Part shown: positions 16,268 through 23,934 of the stretch, piece by piece | How the letters are laid out: each line of letters opens with the position of its first letter | Position numbering within the stretch: the first letter of the stretch is position 1 | DNA from: Flavobacterium sp. AG291 | Lineage (GTDB): Bacteria; Bacteroidota; Bacteroidia; Flavobacteriales; Flavobacteriaceae | Assembly: GCF_003350375.1 (NCBI RefSeq) | Contig: NZ_QQAR01000019.1 | Span: forward strand, 1 to 64,000 | Reading direction: 5' to 3' | Length of the DNA stretch: 64,000 nt | Translations under genes and position numbers: made by a program | Notes under the pieces: model-generated | Seen by the model: the letters and a program-made list of their open reading frames with translations, nothing else | The model's database searches: none | What the model was told of the DNA's origin: nothing

Positions 16268-18451
16268 TTAGAACTTTAATGTTGCTCCGGCAAGAAAGTT
16301 AATGCCAGCCTGAGGATAATAGTAAGGGTCGCCATACATCGCCCCGTTAGAAACATATTCTTTGTCAAAAATGTTGTTTACTAATCCGTTAAACACTATC
16401 GATTTGAATACCTTATTTATATTCCATTCGTAGCTAATATTCAGATCGCTTGTAAAATAGCTTTTTAGTTTGGCGCTTGGTGTTTCATAGTTGTCCATAA
16501 ACTGTTCACCAACATATTTAGAAAGTAATGCAACCTGTAAATTTTTTACAGGAAGAAAAATTAATTGGTTTCCCGCTATTACGCTTGGCGAAAAAGCAAT
16601 TTCTGTATTGCCAAGGTTTTGAGTTCCGGTCTCTGTTTCGATGTTGAAATCAACATTTTTGTTATCGCTTACTGCAATGTTAGGTCTTAAAATCCATTTT
16701 TCAGTAAGTACAAGAGTAGCATCAGCTTCTATACCCATACGATAGCTGTCGCCGCTGTTCGTGTATATATAACCGCCTACATCATTAAGTTGACCTGTAA
16801 GTACTAGCTGATCTTTGTATCTCATATAGTAACCATTAATGTTTACCGTACTTCGTCCGGATTTAAACCTCCATCCTAATTCAAAATCATTTAGGCTTTC
16901 CGACTTGTTGCTGCCATATTCATAGTCGCTTCGGCGTGGCTCTTTGTTAGCACGGGCGTAAGAGAAGTAAATATTGTTTTTGTCGTTTACTGTATAGGTC
17001 AGTCCTGCCTTAGGGTTAAAAAAGTTGAAAGTATCATTTACCGGCAGTGGAGTGTCATTACTTTCAAGAACATTGCTTGCTTCATACTCAACATTGCGAA
17101 GCTGAAGGTCGCCAAAAAGGTTCAGTTTGCTTGTTATTTGGTAGTTTACTTTGGCGTAAATGTTGGCATCCTGCTTATCGGCATCATTATCATAATATCT
17201 GTCGCCCGGACGGACATTACCAGAATATTGTGCCCATATCACGTTTCCGTAGTGCGCACCTTTGTATTTGTTCCACGCACCACCCATAACAATGTTGAAT
17301 TTATCGTCTTTATAATTAGCCGATAAGGTATAGCCATAAAAGTCGTTATCAAGCCATTTTTGGGTAATCAGGTCAGTAGCGGTAATTTCTGTACCGCCTA
17401 TGATTACAGGCAGTAATCCATATTTGCCAAAAGCGGCATCGTCGCGGTAGTTCTCATAATAACCTTTGCCACGGGTATAGTGCAATGCTGCGTTAGTGCT
17501 CCAGCGGTCGCTCCACCTTTCATTCCAGTGCAGCTGGTAGTTGTCCTGCTGATAGTTATCAGTTTCATTATTGTAAAAACGGGTTTCGCCGTTTTCATCT
17601 GTATACATTCCAGATGGGTTAAAACGTCTGTTGTTACGCAGGGTAGTGGCATCTATTCCATTCCATGCTTGGTATGTTTTTTCTTTTCCGCCAAAAACCA
17701 ATGCCTTGATAAGGGTCGTGTTTCCTACATAAGTTCCCTGAAGGAAATACGATTTCAGGTCTGATGATGCCCTGTCGATATAACCGTCTGAGGCAAGGGA
17801 TGACAATCTTCCTGCAATCTCGAACTTATCGTTCATAAGCCCGGTACTGAATTTTACCGTATGTTTTCTAGAACCGTAACTACCAAAAGAGTTGGATATC
17901 TCACCGCTTGAATCATGTTTGTAAGTGTCGGTTAATACATTAAGGCTCGCGCCAAATGAACCCGCACCGTTTGTAGAAGTACCTACACCGCGCTGCAACT
18001 GAATACTTTCGGCAGATGATGCGAAATCGGGCATGTTTACCCAAAAAGAGCCGTGAGATTCGGCATCGTTAAATGGGATACCGTTCAGGGTTACGTTAAC
18101 ACGTGTTGCATCAGCTCCCCTTACACGCATGCCTGTATAACCAAAACCATTACCGGCATCGGTAGTTGTTACTACAGATGGCAGGTAGCTAAGTAATACA
18201 GGGATGTCCTGACCAAGGTTACGCGGAGCAAGTTCAGCCTTGGTTACATTGGTAAATGTTACCGGGGTATTGCTGTTAGCGCGAACAGATTGTACCAGCA
18301 CTTCATCAAGCTTGTTTACAGAATCCTGTGCTACAGGCTGCTGAGCATAGGCGGTAAAGCCTAAAGTAGTAAGGAGAATTGAAGTAACCGCTTTGCAGCT
18401 TTGCAGCTTTGCGACTTTGTTACTTTTCGAAAAAATGAATAAAGATTTCAT
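16268..18451 (-). CDS. TonB-dependent outer membrane receptor under TPP riboswitch control
   Basis: A 727-residue TonB-dependent receptor. After a signal peptide ending FTAYAQ (about residue 36) come a short TonB-box-like segment (LDEVLVQSVRA), the plug (SYLPSVVTTTDAGNG, MRVRGADATRVNVTLNGIPF, GSGSFGASLN-like region) and a 22-strand-type barrel ending FLAGATLKF with a C-terminal aromatic residue. There is no carboxypeptidase-like leader domain, unlike SusC. A TPP riboswitch lies directly upstream, and thiamin-regulated receptors of this type in Bacteroidota are thought to import thiamin. Residues 8-21 of the signal peptide are encoded by an 8-nt repeat array also found between genes. Confidence 0.93.
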   Translation of the reverse strand: MKSLFIFSKSNKVAKLQSCKAVTSILLTTLGFTAYAQQPVAQDSVNKLDEVLVQSVRANSNTPVTFTNVTKAELAPRNLGQDIPVLLSYLPSVVTTTDAGNGFGYTGMRVRGADATRVNVTLNGIPFNDAESHGSFWVNMPDFASSAESIQLQRGVGTSTNGAGSFGASLNVLTDTYKHDSSGEISNSFGSYGSRKHTVKFSTGLMNDKFEIAGRLSSLASDGYIDRASSDLKSYFLQGTYVGNTTLIKALVFGGKEKTYQAWNGIDATTLRNNRRFNPSGMYTDENGETRFYNNETDNYQQDNYQLHWNERWSDRWSTNAALHYTRGKGYYENYRDDAAFGKYGLLPVIIGGTEITATDLITQKWLDNDFYGYTLSANYKDDKFNIVMGGAWNKYKGAHYGNVIWAQYSGNVRPGDRYYDNDADKQDANIYAKVNYQITSKLNLFGDLQLRNVEYEASNVLESNDTPLPVNDTFNFFNPKAGLTYTVNDKNNIYFSYARANKEPRRSDYEYGSNKSESLNDFELGWRFKSGRSTVNINGYYMRYKDQLVLTGQLNDVGGYIYTNSGDSYRMGIEADATLVLTEKWILRPNIAVSDNKNVDFNIETETGTQNLGNTEIAFSPSVIAGNQLIFLPVKNLQVALLSKYVGEQFMDNYETPSAKLKSYFTSDLNISYEWNINKVFKSIVFNGLVNNIFDKEYVSNGAMYGDPYYYPQAGINFLAGATLKF
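18391..18430 (-). repeat. 8-nt word array inside the receptor signal peptide
   Basis: Read on plus, five consecutive octamers start with CTTT: CTTTGCAG twice, CTTTGCGA, CTTTGTTA, CTTTTCGA. They encode residues 8-21 of the receptor (SKSNKVAKLQSCKA). The same word family lies outside genes at 58430-58469 and 58528-58567. Confidence 0.75.
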
Positions 18452-18552
18452 TCGTAAAAAAAATTACGAATAAAAGGGGTAATTATTCTTTTGTTAGTTA
18501 AAAATGATTTGTTTTTGACAAATGAACACGGCATGAACTCCGTTGTTTTATT

Positions 18553-18631
18553 GTCTTTCCCTTGGCAGCATTACCTGCCCAGGTTCTTTGGGTATAATCT
18601 CAGCTCGTTATTTAGAGCACCCCTTTGAGAC
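18553..18631 (-). promoter_or_regulatory. TPP (thiamin pyrophosphate) riboswitch
   Basis: The minus strand carries the THI-box landmarks in order: GGGGTGC, GAGCTGAGATTATACCC, AGAACCTGGGCAGG, TAATGCTGCCAAGGGAAAG. GTCT at the 5' end pairs with AGAC at the 3' end as P1. Downstream a weak stem ATTTGT/ACAAAT followed by CATTTTT (about 18501-18523) may act as terminator; sequestering the start region is the alternative. It controls the TonB-dependent receptor 100 bases downstream, so high TPP should lower receptor synthesis. Confidence 0.92.
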
Positions 18632-18635
18632 GGCG

Positions 18636-18643
18636 CAAAAGTA
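18636..18643 (-). promoter_or_regulatory. -7 element of the riboswitch-receptor transcript
   Basis: The minus strand reads TACTTTTG (TAnnTTTG) right before the riboswitch, giving a transcript that starts at or near its first stem. The -33 region falls inside a 7-nt repeat arm and shows no TTG at normal distance. Confidence 0.55.
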
Positions 18644-18651
18644 CAAAAAGT

Positions 18652-18741
18652 ATTGAGATTTTAGATTTTAGAATTGAGATTTTAGTGTTGAAGGTCTTGT
18701 TTCCTGTCTAACTTCTCAATACTCAATACTAAAATCTAAAA
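18652..18741. repeat. Inverted pair of 7-nt word arrays downstream of arfB
   Basis: Left arm 18652-18686: ATTGAGA, TTTTAGA, TTTTAGA, ATTGAGA, TTTTAGT. Right arm 18714-18741 in the complementary sense: TCTCAAT, ACTCAAT, ACTAAAA, TCTAAAA. The last word includes the arfB stop codon and its last Phe codon. The arms can pair with each other across a 27-base spacer. Confidence 0.75.
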
Positions 18742-19137
18742 GTCAGGCCTTCTTCGGGATTGTTTTTTTTCGGCCTGCCTGCGTTTGCCTTCAATACGTT
18801 TTTTAATTACCGAACGCGGTATTTTGGTAGGCTTACGGGGCTTATCTTCTTTAAGCGCATTTTCCATTACTGCCAGAAACCGTTTGGTAACAATGTCTTT
18901 GTTGCGTAGCTGGCTCCTGTCTTCGTCACATTGCAGGATAAGAACACCTTCATTGGTCAGTTTAGAGGCAAGGCGTACTGAAGCCAATGTTTTTTCCTCG
19001 TCGGTAAGGGCATTACTTGCTGTAAGATTGAAGCTAAGTACTACCTTAGAGGAAACTTTGTTTACATTTTGTCCTCCGGCACCACTACTTCTTACTGCTT
19101 TGTAATCGAGTTCCTGTATTGCTGTATCTATATTCAT
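18736..19137 (-). CDS. arfB: Ribosome rescue hydrolase ArfB (GGQ protein)
   Basis: A 133-residue release-factor-like protein with the catalytic GGQ at residues 21-23 in RSSGAGGQNVNKVSSKV, and the basic C-terminal tail (KKRIEGKRRQAEKKQSRR) that inserts into the empty mRNA channel of stalled ribosomes. It hydrolyses peptidyl-tRNA on ribosomes without a stop codon. It starts 7 bases after the DUF4301 stop, so it is the last gene of that operon. Its stop codon is supplied by a 7-nt repeat word. Confidence 0.95.
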   Translation of the reverse strand: MNIDTAIQELDYKAVRSSGAGGQNVNKVSSKVVLSFNLTASNALTDEEKTLASVRLASKLTNEGVLILQCDEDRSQLRNKDIVTKRFLAVMENALKEDKPRKPTKIPRSVIKKRIEGKRRQAEKKQSRRRPDF

Positions 19138-19144
19138 TGAAATA

Positions 19145-21052
19145 TTACCAGGGCTGATGTGCAGGTTTTAAAAGGTCGTTTACTGTTTTTACAGGATTAA
19201 AGGTTTCAAGAGGGACTTCGGCGAAAAGAGTGATCCATCCTGCCATCGCTCCATTCCATAGGCCCGGAAGCTCATATGATTTTACTTCCTTGCCAAACCT
19301 GTTTTTATTTACAATAAAGCCCGATGTCTTGTCTACGAACTTATGGAGGTCAAAATATTCGCCCTTGTAGTTTTTTAGTCCACATACCAAATCAACCGGG
19401 TTAAAATGGGTTGCTGTTGAGAAAATTTCTTTTTGGGTCTTGTTGTCAAGATCTACCTGAGAACTTTCAACTATCTGAAGCGAAAGTGCGCCTTTACTGC
19501 ATTCTATCCAAAAAGGTCCACCTCCGGGTTCCCCTTCATTTTTTACCATTCCGCAAATGCGGATAGGTTTATTTAATAAGTTGAATATGAATTCCTTTTT
19601 ATTTTGAGGTGTATATTTTGATACGTCAGCTGGTATGTGAAGCAATAGTTTTTCCTTAGCGAAAGCAAAAATAGCATTCATGTCTTCTTCACTGATACTG
19701 TCTTCTTCAATCATTTTTAAGTAGGTGAAAACTTGGTCCTGAAGTGTGATCAATATTCCTGCAAGTGCTTTTTTATAGAGGGCAATTGTATGTGTATTGT
19801 TATGGCTAACGTTGTCTATGTTTTTAATGAAAACAATGTCGGCATCCAGTTGTCCAAGGTTTTCAATTAGCGCACCATGTCCGCCCGGCCTGAAAAAAAG
19901 ATGTCCACCGGCTTCTCTAAAAGGAGTGTTGTCTGTATTTACAGCAAGTGTATCTGTATTTTTTTGCTGAAAAGAAAAAGTTATATTAAATGGGATGCCC
20001 GATTCCTTTTCAATGTTTTCCTTAACTGTTTTTATTTCATCAATAAACCCATCCATATGTTCTTCCGATATGGTGAACTGGATGTTTGCTTCACCTTTAG
20101 AACTTGCATAGGCAATTGTTTCCTTTAGGTGTTCATAGATAGGTGTGGCTATAAAACCATTATAGTTATGAAAAGGTAATATTCCTTTTGGCTTATTGGC
20201 GAAGTCAAAATGCTTGCTGCTTAGCATGGTTTTAATAAAGACAAATATTTTTTTGTCTTTCGGCATGGCAGCGAAGTTTTCATCTTCTTTTAGTACTTCA
20301 ATAATATTTTTGTAGAAAGGCATTTTTTCCAGTCCTACTAAAAATAAACGAAGATGATTGTCTTTTTTACGGTTTATGTAAGCATTTATAGTTTCCTTGT
20401 CATAATTAAATTCGCTTGCAAACTCATTAAGGAATTTGAACATTCTTGTAGCCGCTCCAGAAGCTGGTACAAATTTAGTTAATGTGAAATTATCCTTTTC
20501 ACTGTCAAAATGAGAAGCATATTTAAGAGCTATTTCTTCAGGGAGTTCTATGATGCCATTTTTTAATGACGCCGGTTTATTCAGATAAGTTTTGCTTACC
20601 CCGTCTTTAAAAATGTTTAATTGATTTATTATAGTTTGTATGTCTATGCCTTTGTTCCTTATGTCAGCAAAGTCTGTTTCAGACAATCCCATTTCTTTAG
20701 CCCGGATCAGCTCGTCAAGAACTGTTTTCCCTGCCTCGAAAAAAGGAGTATTGTTTGAATTAATCATTATATGTGGTTGGTTGTTGGTGGTTAATCTTTG
20801 TTTTAGTTTTTTTATAGATGCTTTATCTGCATCATTAGTTGCGTCACAGATTATAAAAAGCTGTGTCGTTTTATCATCTTCATTAAGAGCTTTGTCAATG
20901 CTTACCGTACGAAATACAAAATTAGGAGCAGTGTTATCTGTCGGATTTGCAAATTGCGCAAACGTTTCAGCAACTTCCCTTCCATTTAGCTCATTACCAT
21001 ATATGGTAATGTTTACGGTATTTGTAGTTCGTCCTGCAATGTTCTCTTCCAT
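19145..21052 (-). CDS. DUF4301 protein with N-terminal extra domain
   Basis: A 635-residue protein. The start at 21052 is favoured because it overlaps the pnuC end by 40 bases (translational coupling), whereas the next good start (20692) would leave a 320-base gap. Residues 1-120 form an additional small alpha/beta-looking domain (VNITIYGNELNGREVAETF, TTQLFIICDATNDADK). Residues 121-635 are DUF4301, about the usual length of that family. Its motifs (FVPASGAATRMFKFL, FRPGGHGALIENL, DADIVFIKNIDN, ICGMVKNEGEPGGGPFW) resemble those of UDP-sugar-pyrophosphorylase-type nucleotidyltransferases. Biochemical function is not known to me; the neighbours suggest vitamin or cofactor metabolism. Confidence 0.85.
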   Translation of the reverse strand: MEENIAGRTTNTVNITIYGNELNGREVAETFAQFANPTDNTAPNFVFRTVSIDKALNEDDKTTQLFIICDATNDADKASIKKLKQRLTTNNQPHIMINSNNTPFFEAGKTVLDELIRAKEMGLSETDFADIRNKGIDIQTIINQLNIFKDGVSKTYLNKPASLKNGIIELPEEIALKYASHFDSEKDNFTLTKFVPASGAATRMFKFLNEFASEFNYDKETINAYINRKKDNHLRLFLVGLEKMPFYKNIIEVLKEDENFAAMPKDKKIFVFIKTMLSSKHFDFANKPKGILPFHNYNGFIATPIYEHLKETIAYASSKGEANIQFTISEEHMDGFIDEIKTVKENIEKESGIPFNITFSFQQKNTDTLAVNTDNTPFREAGGHLFFRPGGHGALIENLGQLDADIVFIKNIDNVSHNNTHTIALYKKALAGILITLQDQVFTYLKMIEEDSISEEDMNAIFAFAKEKLLLHIPADVSKYTPQNKKEFIFNLLNKPIRICGMVKNEGEPGGGPFWIECSKGALSLQIVESSQVDLDNKTQKEIFSTATHFNPVDLVCGLKNYKGEYFDLHKFVDKTSGFIVNKNRFGKEVKSYELPGLWNGAMAGWITLFAEVPLETFNPVKTVNDLLKPAHQPW

Positions 21053-21648
21053 GACCGATAGCCAAATATGGCGATTGTGGTTAGTATTATATAAAAGAAA
21101 CCGGTAAAAATCAGTCCTTTGTAAAAAAATAGGGGGATTGCAATTATATCTCCTGCTATAAGATATAGCCAGTTCTCGACTTTCCGTTTGGCCAATAGCC
21201 ACATTCCTATAAAGAAAAGCCCCGTTATAAATGTGTCTACATAGGCCCACCATTGGTTGAACATATGAAAGAAGTGATATACAACGGATACAAATATAAC
21301 GGAAACTATAAAAATGCCTAAACATTTATAATTATCTTTAGCTGAAACGGCTGTTATTTTTAACAAATCGTGGTGCTGTCGGTCTTTACGGCTCCATAAA
21401 TACCAACCGTAAATACTCATGTAAAAATAATAAGCATTAATTATAAGATCTCCATAAAGATCAGCAGTGTACAGAATGTATACAAATATAAAAGTACTTA
21501 TAAGTCCTGTTGGGTATACCAGTATGCTATTTTTGGCGGAGTAAATTACGCTTAACAGTCCGAAAAAAATTGCAGTCAGTTCAAGGGTCAGGAATTCAGT
21601 TGTGTAGCCTTTAAACTGTCCAAAGAAAAAATCAAAGAAGTCGGTCAT
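21013..21648 (-). CDS. PnuC-family vitamin transporter (candidate thiamin transporter PnuT)
   Basis: A 211-residue integral membrane protein with about seven hydrophobic segments and the PnuC signature AYYFYMSIYGWYLWSRKD. The family moves nicotinamide riboside, and a branch called PnuT in Bacteroidota moves thiamin, usually next to thiamin-regulated receptors. Here the TPP-riboswitch receptor lies two genes away, which makes thiamin the better guess, but the riboswitch is downstream and does not cover this gene. Start ATG overlaps the phosphopantetheinyl transferase stop by one base (TAATG). Confidence 0.88.
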   Translation of the reverse strand: MTDFFDFFFGQFKGYTTEFLTLELTAIFFGLLSVIYSAKNSILVYPTGLISTFIFVYILYTADLYGDLIINAYYFYMSIYGWYLWSRKDRQHHDLLKITAVSAKDNYKCLGIFIVSVIFVSVVYHFFHMFNQWWAYVDTFITGLFFIGMWLLAKRKVENWLYLIAGDIIAIPLFFYKGLIFTGFFYIILTTIAIFGYRSWKRTLQDELQIP

Positions 21649-22292
21649 TATAGTTTGGTTTTGCTGCCCAGGCAGTATACTAGAGTAAAATCTTCCACTT
21701 CTTCAAAGTAAAACGGGTAGCTTTCATTAATGTCTTCATAATTTACCGATGTCATTCCGTGTTTATCTGTCAGTTCAAAAGGGAAAACATAAATATTTTG
21801 CTTAAAGCTTAGTCCGGCACGTGATATCATTTTGTAGACAGCTTCTTTTACACCCCATATAACTATGAGCTGTTTCATGTAATCGGTAAGATGTGAAGGA
21901 TCAAGGTAGTTGAATTCCGGTTCAATGAATTTATCAGCTATGGTAATTACCTTTTCTCTTTGCAGTTCCATATCAATCCCAATATCGTTTTTACTCACAA
22001 TAATAGCTGAAAATGCATAGGAGTGTGTAATCGATATGTTCATGCCATCGGTAAGATGGGGTTTGCCATCGGAGTCGTAAAAAAGATCGAAATCAGTATA
22101 GCCAATTTCCTGAAGGAGCATTCTTACACCAAGAAAACCTTTTTTGTGGAGTTCACTTTTCATACCGTCAACCCTAAGCGAACAACTGTCTTTAAGCTTT
22201 ATATGATTAAAAAACTCTTCCAGGCTTTCGGTGTTTTTCCAAATAAGCAGGCGGGTATCCTTATCGATGTTGACAGATTTGTATAAAGGCAT
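21648..22292 (-). CDS. 4'-phosphopantetheinyl transferase (Sfp type)
   Basis: A 214-residue Sfp-like transferase. Magnesium and CoA motifs are visible as DIGIDMELQREKV and VIWGVKEAVYKMISRAGLSF (the W-x-x-KEA-x-YK signature). It would move the phosphopantetheine arm of CoA to acyl- or peptidyl-carrier proteins in the cytoplasm. The large Sfp form rather than AcpS suggests a broad carrier range. First gene of a four-gene operon with pnuC, DUF4301 and arfB. Confidence 0.92.
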   Translation of the reverse strand: MPLYKSVNIDKDTRLLIWKNTESLEEFFNHIKLKDSCSLRVDGMKSELHKKGFLGVRMLLQEIGYTDFDLFYDSDGKPHLTDGMNISITHSYAFSAIIVSKNDIGIDMELQREKVITIADKFIEPEFNYLDPSHLTDYMKQLIVIWGVKEAVYKMISRAGLSFKQNIYVFPFELTDKHGMTSVNYEDINESYPFYFEEVEDFTLVYCLGSKTKL

Positions 22293-22401
22293 GGGGTAAA
22301 GTTGGTGCCAATGATTCCATAATGTTGTATCACAAATGGTTATGGATGCGGCATATTTTTATATTTTGTTCTTAAAACGGGCTAATTACAAATGCATTCA
22401 C

Positions 22402-22409
22402 TAAATTTG
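22402..22409 (+). promoter_or_regulatory. -7 element of ahcY
   Basis: TAAATTTG matches TAnnTTTG, 36-43 bases before the ATG at 22445. No TTG at standard distance. Confidence 0.55.
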
Positions 22410-22444
22410 CAAAAATTTTTTGCTAATACAAATATACAATATTC

Positions 22445-23761
22445 ATGAGTACTACAACGCTGCCATACGTGGCATACAAAGTAAAGGATATTTCGCTTGC
22501 GGAATGGGGAAGAAAAGAGATTCAGCTTGCTGAAGCTGAAATGCCGGGTCTAATGGCGCTTCGTGCTGAATATGGCGCATCTCAGCCGCTTAAAGGGGCT
22601 CGTATTGCAGGTTGTCTTCACATGACAATTCAAACGGCTGTTCTTATCGAAACTTTAGTTGCTCTTGGTGCTGAAGTTACCTGGAGCTCATGCAACATTT
22701 TCTCTACTCAGGACCACGCTGCTGCTGCCATTGCTGCTGCAGGTATCCAGGTATATGCATGGAAAGGTCTTAACGAGGAAGAATTTGACTGGTGTATCGA
22801 GCAAACGCTTTTCTTTGGAGAAGACCGTAAACCGCTTAACATGATTCTTGATGATGGGGGAGATCTTACCAATATGGTATTCGATCGTTTCCCTGAGCTT
22901 ACAGCTGCTATCAAAGGTCTTTCAGAAGAAACTACAACAGGTGTTCACCGTCTGTATGAAAGAATGAAGAATGGTACGCTTGTTATGCCGGCTATCAACG
23001 TAAATGATTCGGTTACTAAATCGAAATTTGATAATAAATACGGTTGTAAAGAAAGTGCTGTTGATGCTGTTCGTCGTGCTACCGATCTTATGCTAGCAGG
23101 TAAGAGAGTTATTGTTTGTGGTTATGGTGACGTAGGTAAAGGTACCGCTGCATCTTTCCGTGGTGCAGGATCTATCGTTACAGTTACTGAAATCGATCCA
23201 ATCTGTGCGCTTCAGGCAGCTATGGATGGTTATGAAGTTAAAAAACTTGATACTGTAATTGGTAATGCTGATATCATCATCACTACTACAGGTAACAAAG
23301 ATATCGTTGTGGGTCGCCACTTCGAGCAAATGAAAGATAAAACTGTTGTTTGTAACATCGGCCACTTTGATAACGAAATCGACATGGCATGGTTAAACAA
23401 AAACCACGGTGCTTCTAAAATCGAGATCAAGCCTCAGGTTGATAAATATACTGTAAATGGTAAAGATGTTATCATCCTGGCTGAAGGCCGTCTTGTAAAT
23501 CTTGGATGTGCTACAGGTCACCCAAGCTTTGTAATGAGTAACTCTTTCACTAACCAGACACTTGCTCAGCTTGAGCTTTGGAACAACAGTGCTGCTTACG
23601 AAAATAAAGTTTATATGCTTCCTAAGCACCTTGATGAGAAAGTGGCTTCACTTCATCTTGCCAAACTTGGTGTTGAACTTGAAACGCTTAACGAAGAGCA
23701 GGCTGCTTATATTGGTGTTGAGGTACAAGGGCCATTCAAACCGGAGTACTATCGTTACTAA
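22445..23761 (+). CDS. ahcY: Adenosylhomocysteinase
   Basis: A 438-residue S-adenosylhomocysteine hydrolase, usual bacterial length. Landmarks: GCLHMTIQTAVLIETL, SSCNIFSTQDHAAAAI, the NAD-binding loop VIVCGYGDVGKGTAASF, ICALQAAMDGYEV, CNIGHFDNEID, LAEGRLVNLGCATGHPSFVMS and the C-terminal FKPEYYRY. It splits S-adenosylhomocysteine to adenosine and homocysteine, keeping methyltransferases active. Monocistronic and convergent with tag; a 7-nt repeat arm starts 9 bases after its stop. Confidence 0.98.
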   Translation: MSTTTLPYVAYKVKDISLAEWGRKEIQLAEAEMPGLMALRAEYGASQPLKGARIAGCLHMTIQTAVLIETLVALGAEVTWSSCNIFSTQDHAAAAIAAAGIQVYAWKGLNEEEFDWCIEQTLFFGEDRKPLNMILDDGGDLTNMVFDRFPELTAAIKGLSEETTTGVHRLYERMKNGTLVMPAINVNDSVTKSKFDNKYGCKESAVDAVRRATDLMLAGKRVIVCGYGDVGKGTAASFRGAGSIVTVTEIDPICALQAAMDGYEVKKLDTVIGNADIIITTTGNKDIVVGRHFEQMKDKTVVCNIGHFDNEIDMAWLNKNHGASKIEIKPQVDKYTVNGKDVIILAEGRLVNLGCATGHPSFVMSNSFTNQTLAQLELWNNSAAYENKVYMLPKHLDEKVASLHLAKLGVELETLNEEQAAYIGVEVQGPFKPEYYRY

Positions 23762-23770
23762 TCTATAAGT

Positions 23771-23934
23771 ATTGAGAAGTGAGTATTGAGATTTTAGATT
23801 TTTAGTTTGAAATTTTAATGTCACTTAGAAATAAAGAAACCCCGCATTTGCGGGGTTTGTCTTTATATAGGGATAAGTGAAGTTTTCTAAATACTCACAT
23901 CTCAATACTCACATCTCAATACTATTATCTAAAA
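23771..23934. repeat. Inverted pair of 7-nt word arrays around the ahcY/tag terminator
   Basis: Left arm 23771-23819 holds seven heptamers (ATTGAGA, AGTGAGT, ATTGAGA, TTTTAGA and variants). Right arm 23886-23934 holds seven in the opposite sense (TCTAAAT, ACTCACA, TCTCAAT, ACTCACA, TCTCAAT, ACTATTA, TCTAAAA). The terminator 23837-23858 lies between. The right arm supplies the last two codons and stop of tag. Confidence 0.8.
23837..23858. terminator. Terminator between ahcY and tag
   Basis: AAACCCCGC and GCGGGGTTT form a perfect 9-bp stem around ATTT. Flanking runs are short, but placement between convergent genes fits a shared terminator. Confidence 0.82.

Noticed and set aside
21053..21325. 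Extension of the DUF4301 frame into pnuC.
   Set aside because: These codons lie inside the pnuC coding region on the same strand and translate to non-protein-like Cys/Arg/Tyr-rich sequence.
23771..23934. CRISPR-like array.
   Set aside because: Words are 7 nt without spacers and arms are inverted; no cas gene is present.
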